In this document: positions 1 to 6,471 of the stretch, piece after piece
Numbering within the stretch: position 1 is the first letter of the stretch
Layout: each line of letters opens with the position of its first letter
Source: Firm-04 sp045600205
Lineage (GTDB): Bacteria > Bacillota > Clostridia > Oscillospirales > Ruminococcaceae
DNA: 17,648 nucleotides
Direction: 5' to 3'
Assembly: GCA_045600205.1 (NCBI GenBank)
Contig: JAZRXM010000045.1
Coordinates: forward strand, 1 to 17,648
Notes under the pieces: model-generated
What the model was told of the DNA's origin: nothing
Seen by the model: the letters and a program-made list of their open reading frames with translations, nothing else
The model's database searches: none
Program-made: the position numbers and the translations under genes

Positions 1-99
1 GCAACCGCAGCATTAGCAGCATCGCTGTTTCATTTTGGCGAGCTGACGATTCCGCAGGTCAAAGCGGACTGCCGCAGCAAAGGCATCATCATGAGATAA
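1..99 (+). CDS. hisF: Imidazole glycerol phosphate synthase subunit HisF, C-terminal end only
   Basis: The window opens inside a reading frame of 33 codons ending in TAA. The peptide contains ALAASLFHFGELTIPQVK and ends in IIMR, matching the conserved C-terminus of HisF (A-A-S-x-F-H-F-G-E, then I-P-x-V-K, then a terminal Arg). HisF is the cyclase subunit of the HisFH complex of histidine synthesis. It uses ammonia from HisH to turn PRFAR into imidazole glycerol phosphate and AICAR in the cytoplasm. Only the last strand and helix of the (beta/alpha)8 barrel are visible; the start and the rest of any his operon lie outside the window. No T-rich terminator directly follows. The first good hairpin with a T-run downstream is at 333-366. 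Confidence 0.85.
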   Translation, partial: ATAALAASLFHFGELTIPQVKADCRSKGIIMR

Positions 100-123
100 A
101 GCGGCTACATCTTCGCGAAGCGT

Positions 124-287
124 ACATCTCGCAAGCGAACTGTCACAAAAGTTTCGCGCAAGCCTTTTCAAATGCTTGCAGGGTCGAGGGGCGGAGTCCT
201 CGTCGCGCTCCGCAGATCGCGAAACACTCCTTTCTTCTTACAACCAATCAGGAGGGGTATGGGGAATCCTATTAAGGGGTTCCCCAT
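124..287 (+). repeat. Diverged copy (A) of the hairpin-rich intergenic repeat
   Basis: This lies between the 3' ends of hisF and the S11 protein. It shares with copies B and C the string catctcgcaagcga (126-139), and with copy C the tail caggaggggtatgggg followed by a G/C hairpin (261-285: GGGGAATCC, loop, GGGGTTCCCC). The middle is diverged but still holds a hairpin CGAGG...CCTCG near 183-200, where copy C has CCAGAGG...CCTCTGG. There is also a GCAAGC/GCTTGC stem at 158-179. No coding signal was seen in 100-369. Confidence 0.5.
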
Positions 288-332
288 CATCCTGTCTGCG
301 GCACAGAGAGGAACTACAATTCAGGGCAGAGA

Positions 333-366
333 AAAAGACTTCGCTCATTTCTGAACGAAGTCTTTT
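333..366. terminator. Bidirectional Rho-independent terminator between hisF and the S11 gene
   Basis: The arms AAAAGACTTCG (333-343) and CGAAGTCTTTT (356-366) pair perfectly over 11 bases around a 12-base loop. T-rich tracts follow on both strands. On the minus strand it starts four bases after the TAA of the S11 gene, so it probably serves that gene. It can also stop hisF readthrough. Confidence 0.85.
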
Positions 367-369
367 GTT

Positions 370-1746
370 TTAGATATTCTTTTTCATCGCATTTGCTTGT
401 TTTCTGCGTTTACGCTGTTGCTTATACCGCGCAAAGAAATAAACGCACAGACCAAAATACAAAATCGACAGTACCAAGGCAATTTTCCACGCAGCGCCAA
501 GATAACCTGAGTGGAAAAATCCCGGAATAATGCTCAAATTATACTTCATAAACGAGCGTTTGACCGAATTTGAAGCGACCAGATCAATGGTGGCAAGGGT
601 TTCGCCCGAATATTTCAGTTGAATCGTACCAAGTTTTTCGCCTGCTTCGATCGGAGCCTTCACATGTTCTTCCGTCTGAATAATGCGCTGGATCGACGAT
701 TCCGAGGTTGCATCCGACCAGATGCACGAGAACTCCTCTGCGGGTCGGAGGATGACGTAATCGACGCCGTCAGCATTTTCGACCTGCAACTCCTTGATTT
801 CCGTGTTTTTTGTCAGGATTTCCTTGAAACTGAGGTGGTCAAAAGCCCAGTTTACGATTGTTTTGGCGTCTTCCAGATGGTAATAATGATTTTTGCCGTT
901 TTCATCTTTCAGCGGCGCATTCAAGCAGACCAGCAGGTAATTGTTGCCGTCGCGCGATGCCTTGCAGCAGATATTTCTGCCGCCCTCCTGCAAATTGCCC
1001 GTTTTGATACCGCGGACACCGTTGCAGAAGTACTCGCTTGTTTTGTCGATCAGCAGATTGGAATGCTCCCAATTCCAATCCTTTGTTTTGCCGAGGCTTT
1101 CAGCGGTCGGAGGCGTATAGCTTTCGGCACACGAGATTGTTTCGAACATCGGAACGGTAATCGCATATTGCAGCAGCTTTGCCATATCATGGGCGGTAGT
1201 CAGCTGGCGCGCACTGTAAAGACCCGTAGCATTGGTAAAGCGGGTATCTTTCATCTCCAAAAGCTGCGCTTTATCGTTCATTTTCTGTACGAAAGCTTCC
1301 TCTCCGCCAAAATGGTCAGCCAGCATCACGGCAGCCTCGCAAGAGGATGTCAGCATCATGGCATAGAGCAGATCTTCGACAGTCAGCGTATCTTTTGCGC
1401 CGATGTTCGCATATCGCAGATCGATTTGATTTTCGTAGTCGGCAAACGGCGCAAACAATTCCTTGCTTGCCTCAACGGTTTCCTTGCCGATATCATTGCA
1501 GTTTTCGAGCACGATGACCGCGGTCATCACCTGTGCAAGGAACCCTGGATATTCGGTCATATCTGCGTTCTTTTCGTAGACGATTTTATTGTCGTTGAGA
1601 TCCATATTCAGCAGCACGGCTGCTTCGCTCTGTATCATGCTGTTTGGTGAGAATACCAGTGCAGATGCTTTTGTTTGCGGTTTTGCAAATACGGCAGTCA
1701 CCGTAGTCACCGCGGACATCAGCACGGCAAGAATCCGTTTTCTCAT
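370..1746 (-). CDS. Serine-type D-Ala-D-Ala carboxypeptidase-fold protein (peptidase S11, DacA/PBP5-like), catalytic residues replaced
   Basis: 458 residues from the ATG at 1746, chosen because AGGAG lies 8 bases upstream and a signal peptide follows at once (MRKRILAVLMSAVTT). A longer frame to 1803 would begin at the predicted transcription start. Sequence: signal peptide about 1-27, S11 domain about 35-270, a beta-rich C-terminal domain, and a membrane helix about 416-441 with a basic tail, so the protein is probably anchored outside the membrane. Family members have P-A-S-x-T-K-x-M-T-A at the active site. Here the aligned stretch is YPGFLAQVMTA, so the nucleophile Ser is Phe69 and the Lys is Gln72. 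The second motif SxN reads SSC (134-136). KTG (248-250) is kept. Family known: trims the terminal D-Ala of stem peptides. Inference: this member is a pseudoenzyme that may still bind peptidoglycan. It is followed by its own terminator and preceded by its own promoter. Confidence 0.9.
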   Translation of the reverse strand: MRKRILAVLMSAVTTVTAVFAKPQTKASALVFSPNSMIQSEAAVLLNMDLNDNKIVYEKNADMTEYPGFLAQVMTAVIVLENCNDIGKETVEASKELFAPFADYENQIDLRYANIGAKDTLTVEDLLYAMMLTSSCEAAVMLADHFGGEEAFVQKMNDKAQLLEMKDTRFTNATGLYSARQLTTAHDMAKLLQYAITVPMFETISCAESYTPPTAESLGKTKDWNWEHSNLLIDKTSEYFCNGVRGIKTGNLQEGGRNICCKASRDGNNYLLVCLNAPLKDENGKNHYYHLEDAKTIVNWAFDHLSFKEILTKNTEIKELQVENADGVDYVILRPAEEFSCIWSDATSESSIQRIIQTEEHVKAPIEAGEKLGTIQLKYSGETLATIDLVASNSVKRSFMKYNLSIIPGFFHSGYLGAAWKIALVLSILYFGLCVYFFARYKQQRKRRKQANAMKKNI

Positions 1747-1807
1747 GCTGTTCACTCCTGTTTTATGCTGCATACGCCTTTTCCGCATATGCGCAGATAT
1801 CATATCT

Positions 1808-1836
1808 ATTATAGCAGATTTCTGCGAAAAAGGGAA
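1808..1836 (-). promoter_or_regulatory. Sigma-A type promoter for the S11-like gene
   Basis: On the minus strand a perfect -10 TATAAT (1813-1808) lies about 55 bases upstream of the chosen ATG. The -35 17 bases further up is weak (TTCCCT, 1836-1831). The spacer holds a short inverted repeat GCAGA-TT-TCTGC (1814-1825 on the plus strand), which could be a regulator site or chance. The predicted start of transcription is near 1801. Confidence 0.55.
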
Positions 1837-1866
1837 GTACTTTTTTCAGATTTTTTTCATTTTCAT

Positions 1867-1897
1867 AAAAAAGCTGACGACTCTGCGGTCGTCAGCT
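1867..1897 (-). terminator. Rho-independent terminator at the end of the uppP-to-VanY-like array
   Basis: AGCTGACGAC (1872-1881) and GTCGTCAGCT (1888-1897) form a perfect 10-base stem with a 6-base loop. Read on the minus strand it is followed by six T (1872-1867). It lies about 200 bases beyond the stop codon of the VanY-like gene, after repeat copy B, and just before the S11 promoter. Confidence 0.85.
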
Positions 1898-1936
1898 CAA
1901 TTTGTAGGTAAACTAGTATCTGCGATGCATTCATAA

Positions 1937-1981
1937 TGGAGCGCCGCTCCAAACCTCGCCAAAGGGACGTTGTCCCTTTGG
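1937..1981. other. Two strong consecutive hairpins in the 3' untranslated region of the VanY-like gene
   Basis: TGGAGC/GCTCCA (1937-1942 with 1946-1951) is followed by CCAAAGGGAC/GTCCCTTTGG (1959-1968 with 1972-1981), a perfect 10-base stem with a 3-base loop. No T-run follows on either strand, so they are not ordinary terminators. They sit between repeat copy B and the terminator. The 1747-2100 gap otherwise holds only the promoter, terminator and repeat listed here. Confidence 0.65.
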
Positions 1982-2003
1982 AATCCCGTGATAGAAATGA
2001 AAA

Positions 2004-2096
2004 GCATCCATCTCAAAAGCTTTACTCGATTTTTTACAAAAACTCGCCTCTGGACGAAAACATCTCGCAAGCGAGCTGTTCCACAGACGCCGAAAT
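2004..2096 (+). repeat. Intergenic repeat copy B
   Basis: It shares with copy C (15584-15692) gcatccatctcaaaag, then tttactcgatttttt, then cctctggacgaaaac and catctcgcaagcgagctg, with few differences. Compared with C it lacks about 20 bases around the first arm of a CCAGAGG/CCTCTGG hairpin. The CTCGC-AA-GCGAG hairpin is kept. It ends a few bases before the stop codon of the VanY-like gene. Confidence 0.85.
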
Positions 2097-2100
2097 ACCC

Positions 2101-3144
2101 TTATTCCTCAGCAGATTTCGGGGAAGCAGTGATGATAAAGCCTCCGATATTGTCGCCGGAAATGATGATCTCGCGGTTTGCGGGTACGGAAACGGTCGTA
2201 GATGCGCCGGTAGAAGCCGCATAGAAGACCTCATAATCCTTGCCGCCCGCAGAAATTTTCAGATGATCGCCATTTGCGGGATACGAAGTTTTCAGGGTTT
2301 CGAGGTACTCCTCCAGACAGAGGTCATGCTCTTTCATATAGGCTGCATGGGGCACGCCGACATAGCGGTAATGCCATTTGAGTGCTTCCTGCCCTGTTTT
2401 GGACTCCTTGCCTGCGGTGAAACGCTGCACATAGCCGTAATCGGCAGCGTGTTCAGCAAGCCAAACGTAGTTGCCGTCGCCTTGGAATGGCGAGTGACTG
2501 CTTTTGCTTTCATCCCAGATTGCGAGGTCGAGCGAAAGACCCGTAGCGCGTTCAGGGATCACCGCGCTGTACTGTGCGGCAGTCGGAACATTCATGGTCG
2601 CGTAGATCATGACGTTGCCGAGCGAGGACTCCTTGAAGAAATCGTTAAACATGGCAACCACGCTGTCGATGGTTTCGTTGGCAATGGTAAGATTCTTGGA
2701 TGGCAGACGGAAGTGGTCGTATTTGATATTCAAAAACGGCGTACTATCGACCTGAATTGCCAACGGATGGGTTGCGTCCACGAGAATCAGGCTGCCTTTA
2801 TGGATATCCGACGAAGCGAGGGAAATGTTCTGATTCTCAGCGTTGTTGCCGCTTGGCGTGATTGCAGAGGGGTCAATGGGTGTGCCGACGGGCAAAGTCG
2901 TATCGCTCTGGGTGGCGTTGGGGTCATAGGGCACATAAGGTGTCGTTGTGCTGGGGTCGTGGTATGCAGCGTCCAACTGTTCGCGAGGCTGATCGTTGCC
3001 CTGACGGACGCTGTTGATGACCAGCGGTGACTTATCGCCGCGCATCGCAGAGATTTTTCTGCGAATGGAATCGACGCCGAAGATACCAATAATCAGGATT
3101 ACGAGGAGAAGGACAAGGCTGCCATAGTCAACGCGCTTTCTCAT
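2101..3144 (-). CDS. VanY-like D,D-carboxypeptidase-fold protein (peptidase M15B), key active-site residues replaced
   Basis: 347 residues. The start at 3144 has AAAGGAG about 10 bases upstream, 22 bases after the plsC stop. A basic N-terminus is followed by a membrane helix (about 8-24), a Pro/Thr/Asn-rich linker (about 60-105) and an M15B domain (about 115-290), so the enzyme domain is predicted outside the cell. VanY family members carry S-x-H-x-x-G-x-A-x-D and E-x-W-H-x-R-Y-V-G. Here the first reads PERATGLSLD (197-206), so the zinc-ligand His is Arg199, while Asp206 is kept. The second reads LKWHYRYVG (255-263), so the catalytic Glu is Leu255, while His258 is kept. The surrounding residues align without gaps, so family membership is clear. 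Family known: removes the terminal D-Ala of peptidoglycan precursors. Inference: inactive as a zinc peptidase. It is last in the array, and its stop codon abuts repeat copy B. Confidence 0.88.
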   Translation of the reverse strand: MRKRVDYGSLVLLLVILIIGIFGVDSIRRKISAMRGDKSPLVINSVRQGNDQPREQLDAAYHDPSTTTPYVPYDPNATQSDTTLPVGTPIDPSAITPSGNNAENQNISLASSDIHKGSLILVDATHPLAIQVDSTPFLNIKYDHFRLPSKNLTIANETIDSVVAMFNDFFKESSLGNVMIYATMNVPTAAQYSAVIPERATGLSLDLAIWDESKSSHSPFQGDGNYVWLAEHAADYGYVQRFTAGKESKTGQEALKWHYRYVGVPHAAYMKEHDLCLEEYLETLKTSYPANGDHLKISAGGKDYEVFYAASTGASTTVSVPANREIIISGDNIGGFIITASPKSAEE

Positions 3145-3166
3145 AGAAAACGGCTCCTTTCAGTTT

Positions 3167-3793
3167 TTACGTCCTGTCATCCGATTGCTCAGTCAGCAGC
3201 GGGGGGAGCAGATCGGAAACAGCTTTCGTCATTTCAAGCTTTACAGATTTGAGTTCTTTGGGCTGTGGGTCGTCAGGGGTTGAAACGGAAACCTCGAATG
3301 GTTTGCCGAATGATACAACAATTTTGCTGCGGAAGTGGAGTTTTCCTTCAAAGGTGATTGCTGCGGGAACAACAGGAACGCCTGTCTGAGCGGCGAGGAG
3401 CGCAGCACCTGTTTTGAATTTCCCGAGCGTGCCGTCCTTAGAGCGGGTGCCTTCCGGAAAAATCAAGGCATTATGCCCGTTATTGAGGCGTATTTTGAGT
3501 TCCTCGATCGGGGAAAGATCGCCTGCACCGCGGTCCACGGCAATGGCACCGAGTTTCGTAAACAGGCGTGAAAGCATTGGTTTTGCGAACAATTCCTGTT
3601 TTGCGAGGAATGAAAACTGAATTTTCTTGGTCTGCATTCCGATGAGCACGGGGTCTGCGAGGCTTCTGTGGTTGGAGATAAACAGATAGCCGCCATCCTG
3701 CGGGATATTTTCTTTTCCCTGAATGTCAATATGATACCAGAGCGGGAATACGACACGGACCACGCCGAGCGCAAAGCGATAAAAAGCGTTCAT
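3167..3793 (-). CDS. plsC: 1-acyl-sn-glycerol-3-phosphate acyltransferase
   Basis: 208 residues, a usual length for a short Gram-positive PlsC. It adds the second acyl chain to lysophosphatidic acid to give phosphatidic acid at the inner face of the membrane. All acyltransferase blocks are visible: NHRSLADPVL (H-x4-D catalytic pair), GAIAVDRGAG, FPEGTRSKDG (substrate phosphate binding) and VPVVPAAI. The N-terminal stretch ALGVVRVVFPLWY is the hydrophobic membrane-associating segment. The start overlaps the cmk stop as ATGA (4 bases), so translation is probably coupled. cmk-plsC neighbours are common in Firmicutes. Confidence 0.93.
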   Translation of the reverse strand: MNAFYRFALGVVRVVFPLWYHIDIQGKENIPQDGGYLFISNHRSLADPVLIGMQTKKIQFSFLAKQELFAKPMLSRLFTKLGAIAVDRGAGDLSPIEELKIRLNNGHNALIFPEGTRSKDGTLGKFKTGAALLAAQTGVPVVPAAITFEGKLHFRSKIVVSFGKPFEVSVSTPDDPQPKELKSVKLEMTKAVSDLLPPLLTEQSDDRT

Positions 3794-4467
3794 GTGCCGA
3801 GTTTCTCCTTACAAATGCGGAGGAGCAACGCCTCGGACTGGTCAAGGTCGAGGTCGCCCGTATCAGCGAGCACAGCGTCCTCCGCCTGTTTCAGCGGTGC
3901 GATCGGGCGGTTCATGTCCTGCTCATCGCGGGCAATGACGTCCGCAAGCACTTCCTCGTAGGTCGGAGCATTTTCCGGCTGTTTTTCCTTCAATTCGAGG
4001 AATCTGCGCTCTGCGCGTTTTTCAGCGGAAGCAGTCAGATAGATTTTGACCTGCGCATCAGGCAGCACCACCGTACCGATATCTCTGCCGTCCATGACAA
4101 CAGACTGTGTATTTGCGAGGTTTTGCTGTGTATCGAGCAAGAAAGCGCGTACCGCAGGAATCGCGGATACTTTGGAAGCACCCATGGAAACCTCAGGGGT
4201 ACGGATCATCGCAGAAACATCAACGCCGTTCGCGTAAACGTGCTGAACGCCGTCGTCGCCATAGGCAATGGAAACCTTGAGCGTCGGCAGCAGCGCGGTG
4301 ATTTCATCGGGTGTCCGGGCATTTTTCTGGAGCATATAGTAGGCAATGGTGCGGTACATTGCGCCCGTGTCCACATAGACATAGCCGAGCTTTGCAGCGA
4401 GTCGGCGGGCAAGGGTACTTTTTCCCGCGCCTGCGGGGCCGTCAATTGCAATTTTGACCGTATGCAT
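3790..4467 (-). CDS. cmk: Cytidylate kinase
   Basis: 225 residues, the normal length for bacterial Cmk. It phosphorylates CMP and dCMP with ATP in the cytoplasm, feeding CTP/dCTP pools and recycling CMP from lipid synthesis. The P-loop GPAGAGKST is at residues 10-18, then YVDTGAMYR (monophosphate binding) and VMDGRDIGTVVLPDA, and an Arg-rich lid (AEKRAERRF). A strong GGAGGT site (4474-4479) lies 7 bases before the ATG. Only 14 bases separate it from the upstream flavoprotein stop, and it overlaps plsC by 4 bases. Confidence 0.95.
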   Translation of the reverse strand: MHTVKIAIDGPAGAGKSTLARRLAAKLGYVYVDTGAMYRTIAYYMLQKNARTPDEITALLPTLKVSIAYGDDGVQHVYANGVDVSAMIRTPEVSMGASKVSAIPAVRAFLLDTQQNLANTQSVVMDGRDIGTVVLPDAQVKIYLTASAEKRAERRFLELKEKQPENAPTYEEVLADVIARDEQDMNRPIAPLKQAEDAVLADTGDLDLDQSEALLLRICKEKLGT

Positions 4468-4481
4468 AGGAAAACCTCCGT

Positions 4482-5702
4482 TTATAGATACATTCCCGCA
4501 GTATAACCTGTGGCGAATGCGATTTGCAGATTATAGCCGCCCGTAAAGGCATCGACATCGAGCACCTCGCCTGCGAAAAACAGTCCCGCAGCGAGTTTGG
4601 ATTCCATGGTTTTGGGCTTCACTTCGCGGACATTGACGCCGCCTCTGGTGATGATCGCCTCTGCAATGGGGCGCATGGCTTTCACCGTCAGTGGAAACGC
4701 CTTGACGTTTTTACCGAGGGTGAGCCGTTGTTCTCTGGTGATGTCATGGATGCGCAGTTCAGGGGAAAGTCCCGCCGCCGCGATCATGACAGGGATCATG
4801 GAAGCGGGCAGGAGTTTATGCAGTGCGTTGCCGAGTGCGCGATTCTGCATTTCGGCGAAATCGCGGAGCAAACGCGCATCGAGTTGTTCATGGGAGAGCG
4901 CAGGTTTCATGTCAATCAGCAGACGATAAGATTTTGCGTCTGCGGCGTCCATGAGGGCACTTGCAGAAAGCACCAGCGGACCTGAAACGCCAAAATGGGT
5001 AAAGAGCATCTCGCCCTGCTCGGAAAACACCGTTTTATGATCGCGTAACACCGTGAGATTGACATTTTTTAGGGAAAGCCCCTGCATTTCCTGCGGAGCG
5101 GTTTCGACTGTTTCGAGCGGAATCAAGGAGGGCTGCGGTGCAACCACAGTATGCCCTGCCTGTTTTGCCAGCCGATAGCCGTCGCCGTGAGAACCTGTGC
5201 GCGGATAGGACGCGCCGCCTGTTGCAATCAGTACCGATTCTGCGCGGTATTCGACGCCGTCAGCCACCACACCGATGCAGACGCCGTCCTGCAAACAAAG
5301 CTGCTCTGCGCGGGCGTAAACGATTTGTACGCCTGCCTGCTGCATCGCATTTTTAAGCGCATTGACGATATCCGCGGCGCAGTCGCTGACAGGAAACACG
5401 CGCCGTCCGCGTTCAATTTTGAGCGGTACGCCCTCAGCCTCAAAGAAGTCCATGACATCCTGCGGCATGAGGTTGGAAAACGCGGAGTAAAGAAAGCGCG
5501 GATTGCGCGGGATATTTGCGGTAAGGGTTTCGAGGTCGCAGGCGTTTGTGACGTTGCATCGACCTTTTCCCGTAATCGAGAGCTTATGTCCGATGCGGTC
5601 ATTGCCCTCCAGCAGGAGTACCTGCCTGCCGCGTCTGGCAGCGGTGACAGCAGCAAGGCAGCCTGCCGCGCCGCCCCCAATAATAATCGTATCAGCGTTC
5701 AT
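4482..5702 (-). CDS. BaiN/HI0933 (YhiN/YtfP)-family FAD-dependent oxidoreductase
   Basis: 406 residues from the ATG at 5702. An upstream ATG at 5711 and a frame open to 5768 exist, but both run deeper into the preceding gene, and the Rossmann motif starts right after the chosen Met. Visible motifs: dinucleotide-binding IIIGGGAAGCLAA at the N-terminus, the family signature GKGRCNVTN, ATGGASYPRTGSHGDGY in the middle, FTHFGVSGP, and the C-terminal FAD-binding FFAGEVLDVDAFTGGYNLQ. Family known: flavoproteins of this group are widespread; one clostridial member reduces bile-acid intermediates, most have no proven substrate. Substrate here cannot be told. It overlaps the stop of the preceding gene by 11 bases; a weak GGA lies about 8 bases before the start. 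Confidence 0.88.
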   Translation of the reverse strand: MNADTIIIGGGAAGCLAAVTAARRGRQVLLLEGNDRIGHKLSITGKGRCNVTNACDLETLTANIPRNPRFLYSAFSNLMPQDVMDFFEAEGVPLKIERGRRVFPVSDCAADIVNALKNAMQQAGVQIVYARAEQLCLQDGVCIGVVADGVEYRAESVLIATGGASYPRTGSHGDGYRLAKQAGHTVVAPQPSLIPLETVETAPQEMQGLSLKNVNLTVLRDHKTVFSEQGEMLFTHFGVSGPLVLSASALMDAADAKSYRLLIDMKPALSHEQLDARLLRDFAEMQNRALGNALHKLLPASMIPVMIAAAGLSPELRIHDITREQRLTLGKNVKAFPLTVKAMRPIAEAIITRGGVNVREVKPKTMESKLAAGLFFAGEVLDVDAFTGGYNLQIAFATGYTAGMYL

Positions 5703-6459
5703 TTTTGTCATCCAAAGATTGCAGGCGCAAGGCATTGTTGAGTCTGCGCTTGCGGGTCTCGGCTTCATTCACAGCGTAGCCGTCCGCAGTTTTGCAGAGG
5801 ACATCGCTCTCATGAACGTCCCCAAGCACCCATGTACGCGGGATATTCTGCTCATAGACCTCACCCGAAGCGGGATTTGAGCATTCCAAAACGATCGTAT
5901 CTTCTTCAATTCTATCAACAATCAGCATACCTGTTCCTCCTCTCAGGCTCTCATCACGGGCATTCTGCACGGTGGGCGCATTGCCCGACAAAAATCGGAT
6001 CGTAATTTGTGAAAATTCAGGATATCCGCGTGTTTCCATGCAAGGTTTCATTGATTTCCAATATAAATACGAAAGCAGAAAATTGCCGAGCGGATATAGC
6101 ACAAATGCAGTTGAAAGAATCGGCAAGAGCGCAGAAAAAATGGTATGAACCCAAAGATACTTCTTCCAAATCAGGAAAACGGGAATAGAAATCAAAAACA
6201 GCACCGTAATGATCACATATAAAGCAACAAATTCACTTCGATACAACACATTCAGATTCCATTGAATCAGCAGGGTGTAAATCGAAAACAGATTCATCCA
6301 GATCATTCCAGTGTGGATTCTCTTGGAATTGCGCAATTTTACGATCATTTTTTCCGCAATTTGATTGTATTCCTTCACAGAATCAATGAGTTCCAAATCG
6401 AGGGTATTGTCGTACATATCGATGCTTTTGTGTCGAATGATATCCTCTGTTAGCTTCAT
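5692..6459 (-). CDS. Membrane protein fused to a C-terminal DUF3006 domain
   Basis: 255 residues. Start supported by GAGGT about 9 bases upstream, inside the stop region of the preceding MBL gene. Residues 1-50 are charged and cytoplasm-like, three to four hydrophobic segments lie at about 51-69, 77-100 and 103-133, and a soluble link contains GYPEFS. From Met178 the sequence MLIVDRIEEDTIVLE, then GDVHESDVL, then TRKRRLNNALRL is the pattern of DUF3006, a roughly 70-residue domain of unknown function. DUF3006 is known to sit beside or on secreted ComEC-like metallo-beta-lactamase proteins, and here the gene directly follows one. I do not recognise the membrane half. Odd point: a strong ribosome site lies inside the gene just before Met178, so the DUF3006 part may also be made alone. 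Confidence 0.75.
   Translation of the reverse strand: MKLTEDIIRHKSIDMYDNTLDLELIDSVKEYNQIAEKMIVKLRNSKRIHTGMIWMNLFSIYTLLIQWNLNVLYRSEFVALYVIITVLFLISIPVFLIWKKYLWVHTIFSALLPILSTAFVLYPLGNFLLSYLYWKSMKPCMETRGYPEFSQITIRFLSGNAPTVQNARDESLRGGTGMLIVDRIEEDTIVLECSNPASGEVYEQNIPRTWVLGDVHESDVLCKTADGYAVNEAETRKRRLNNALRLQSLDDKNER
5926..5944 (-). promoter_or_regulatory. Internal ribosome binding site and ATG for a separate DUF3006 protein
   Basis: On the minus strand GAGAGGAGG (5944-5936) is followed by a 7-base spacer and ATG (5928-5926), in frame with the longer gene. It is among the strongest ribosome sites in the window and stands exactly at the domain boundary. Translation from here gives 78 residues, the natural size of free-standing DUF3006 proteins. 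Confidence 0.6.
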
Positions 6460-6471
6460 TGACGTATTACC

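Noticed and set aside
619..1650. Open frame of 343 codons on the plus strand
   Set aside because: It is antisense to the S11-like gene, which has signal peptide, ribosome site, promoter and terminator.
1936..3030. Open frame of 364 codons on the plus strand
   Set aside because: It is antisense to the VanY-like gene and begins within the intergenic hairpins and repeat B.
370..3144. Vancomycin-resistance cassette
   Set aside because: The VanY-like protein lacks catalytic residues and no VanH, VanA/B ligase, VanX or VanRS homologue is present.
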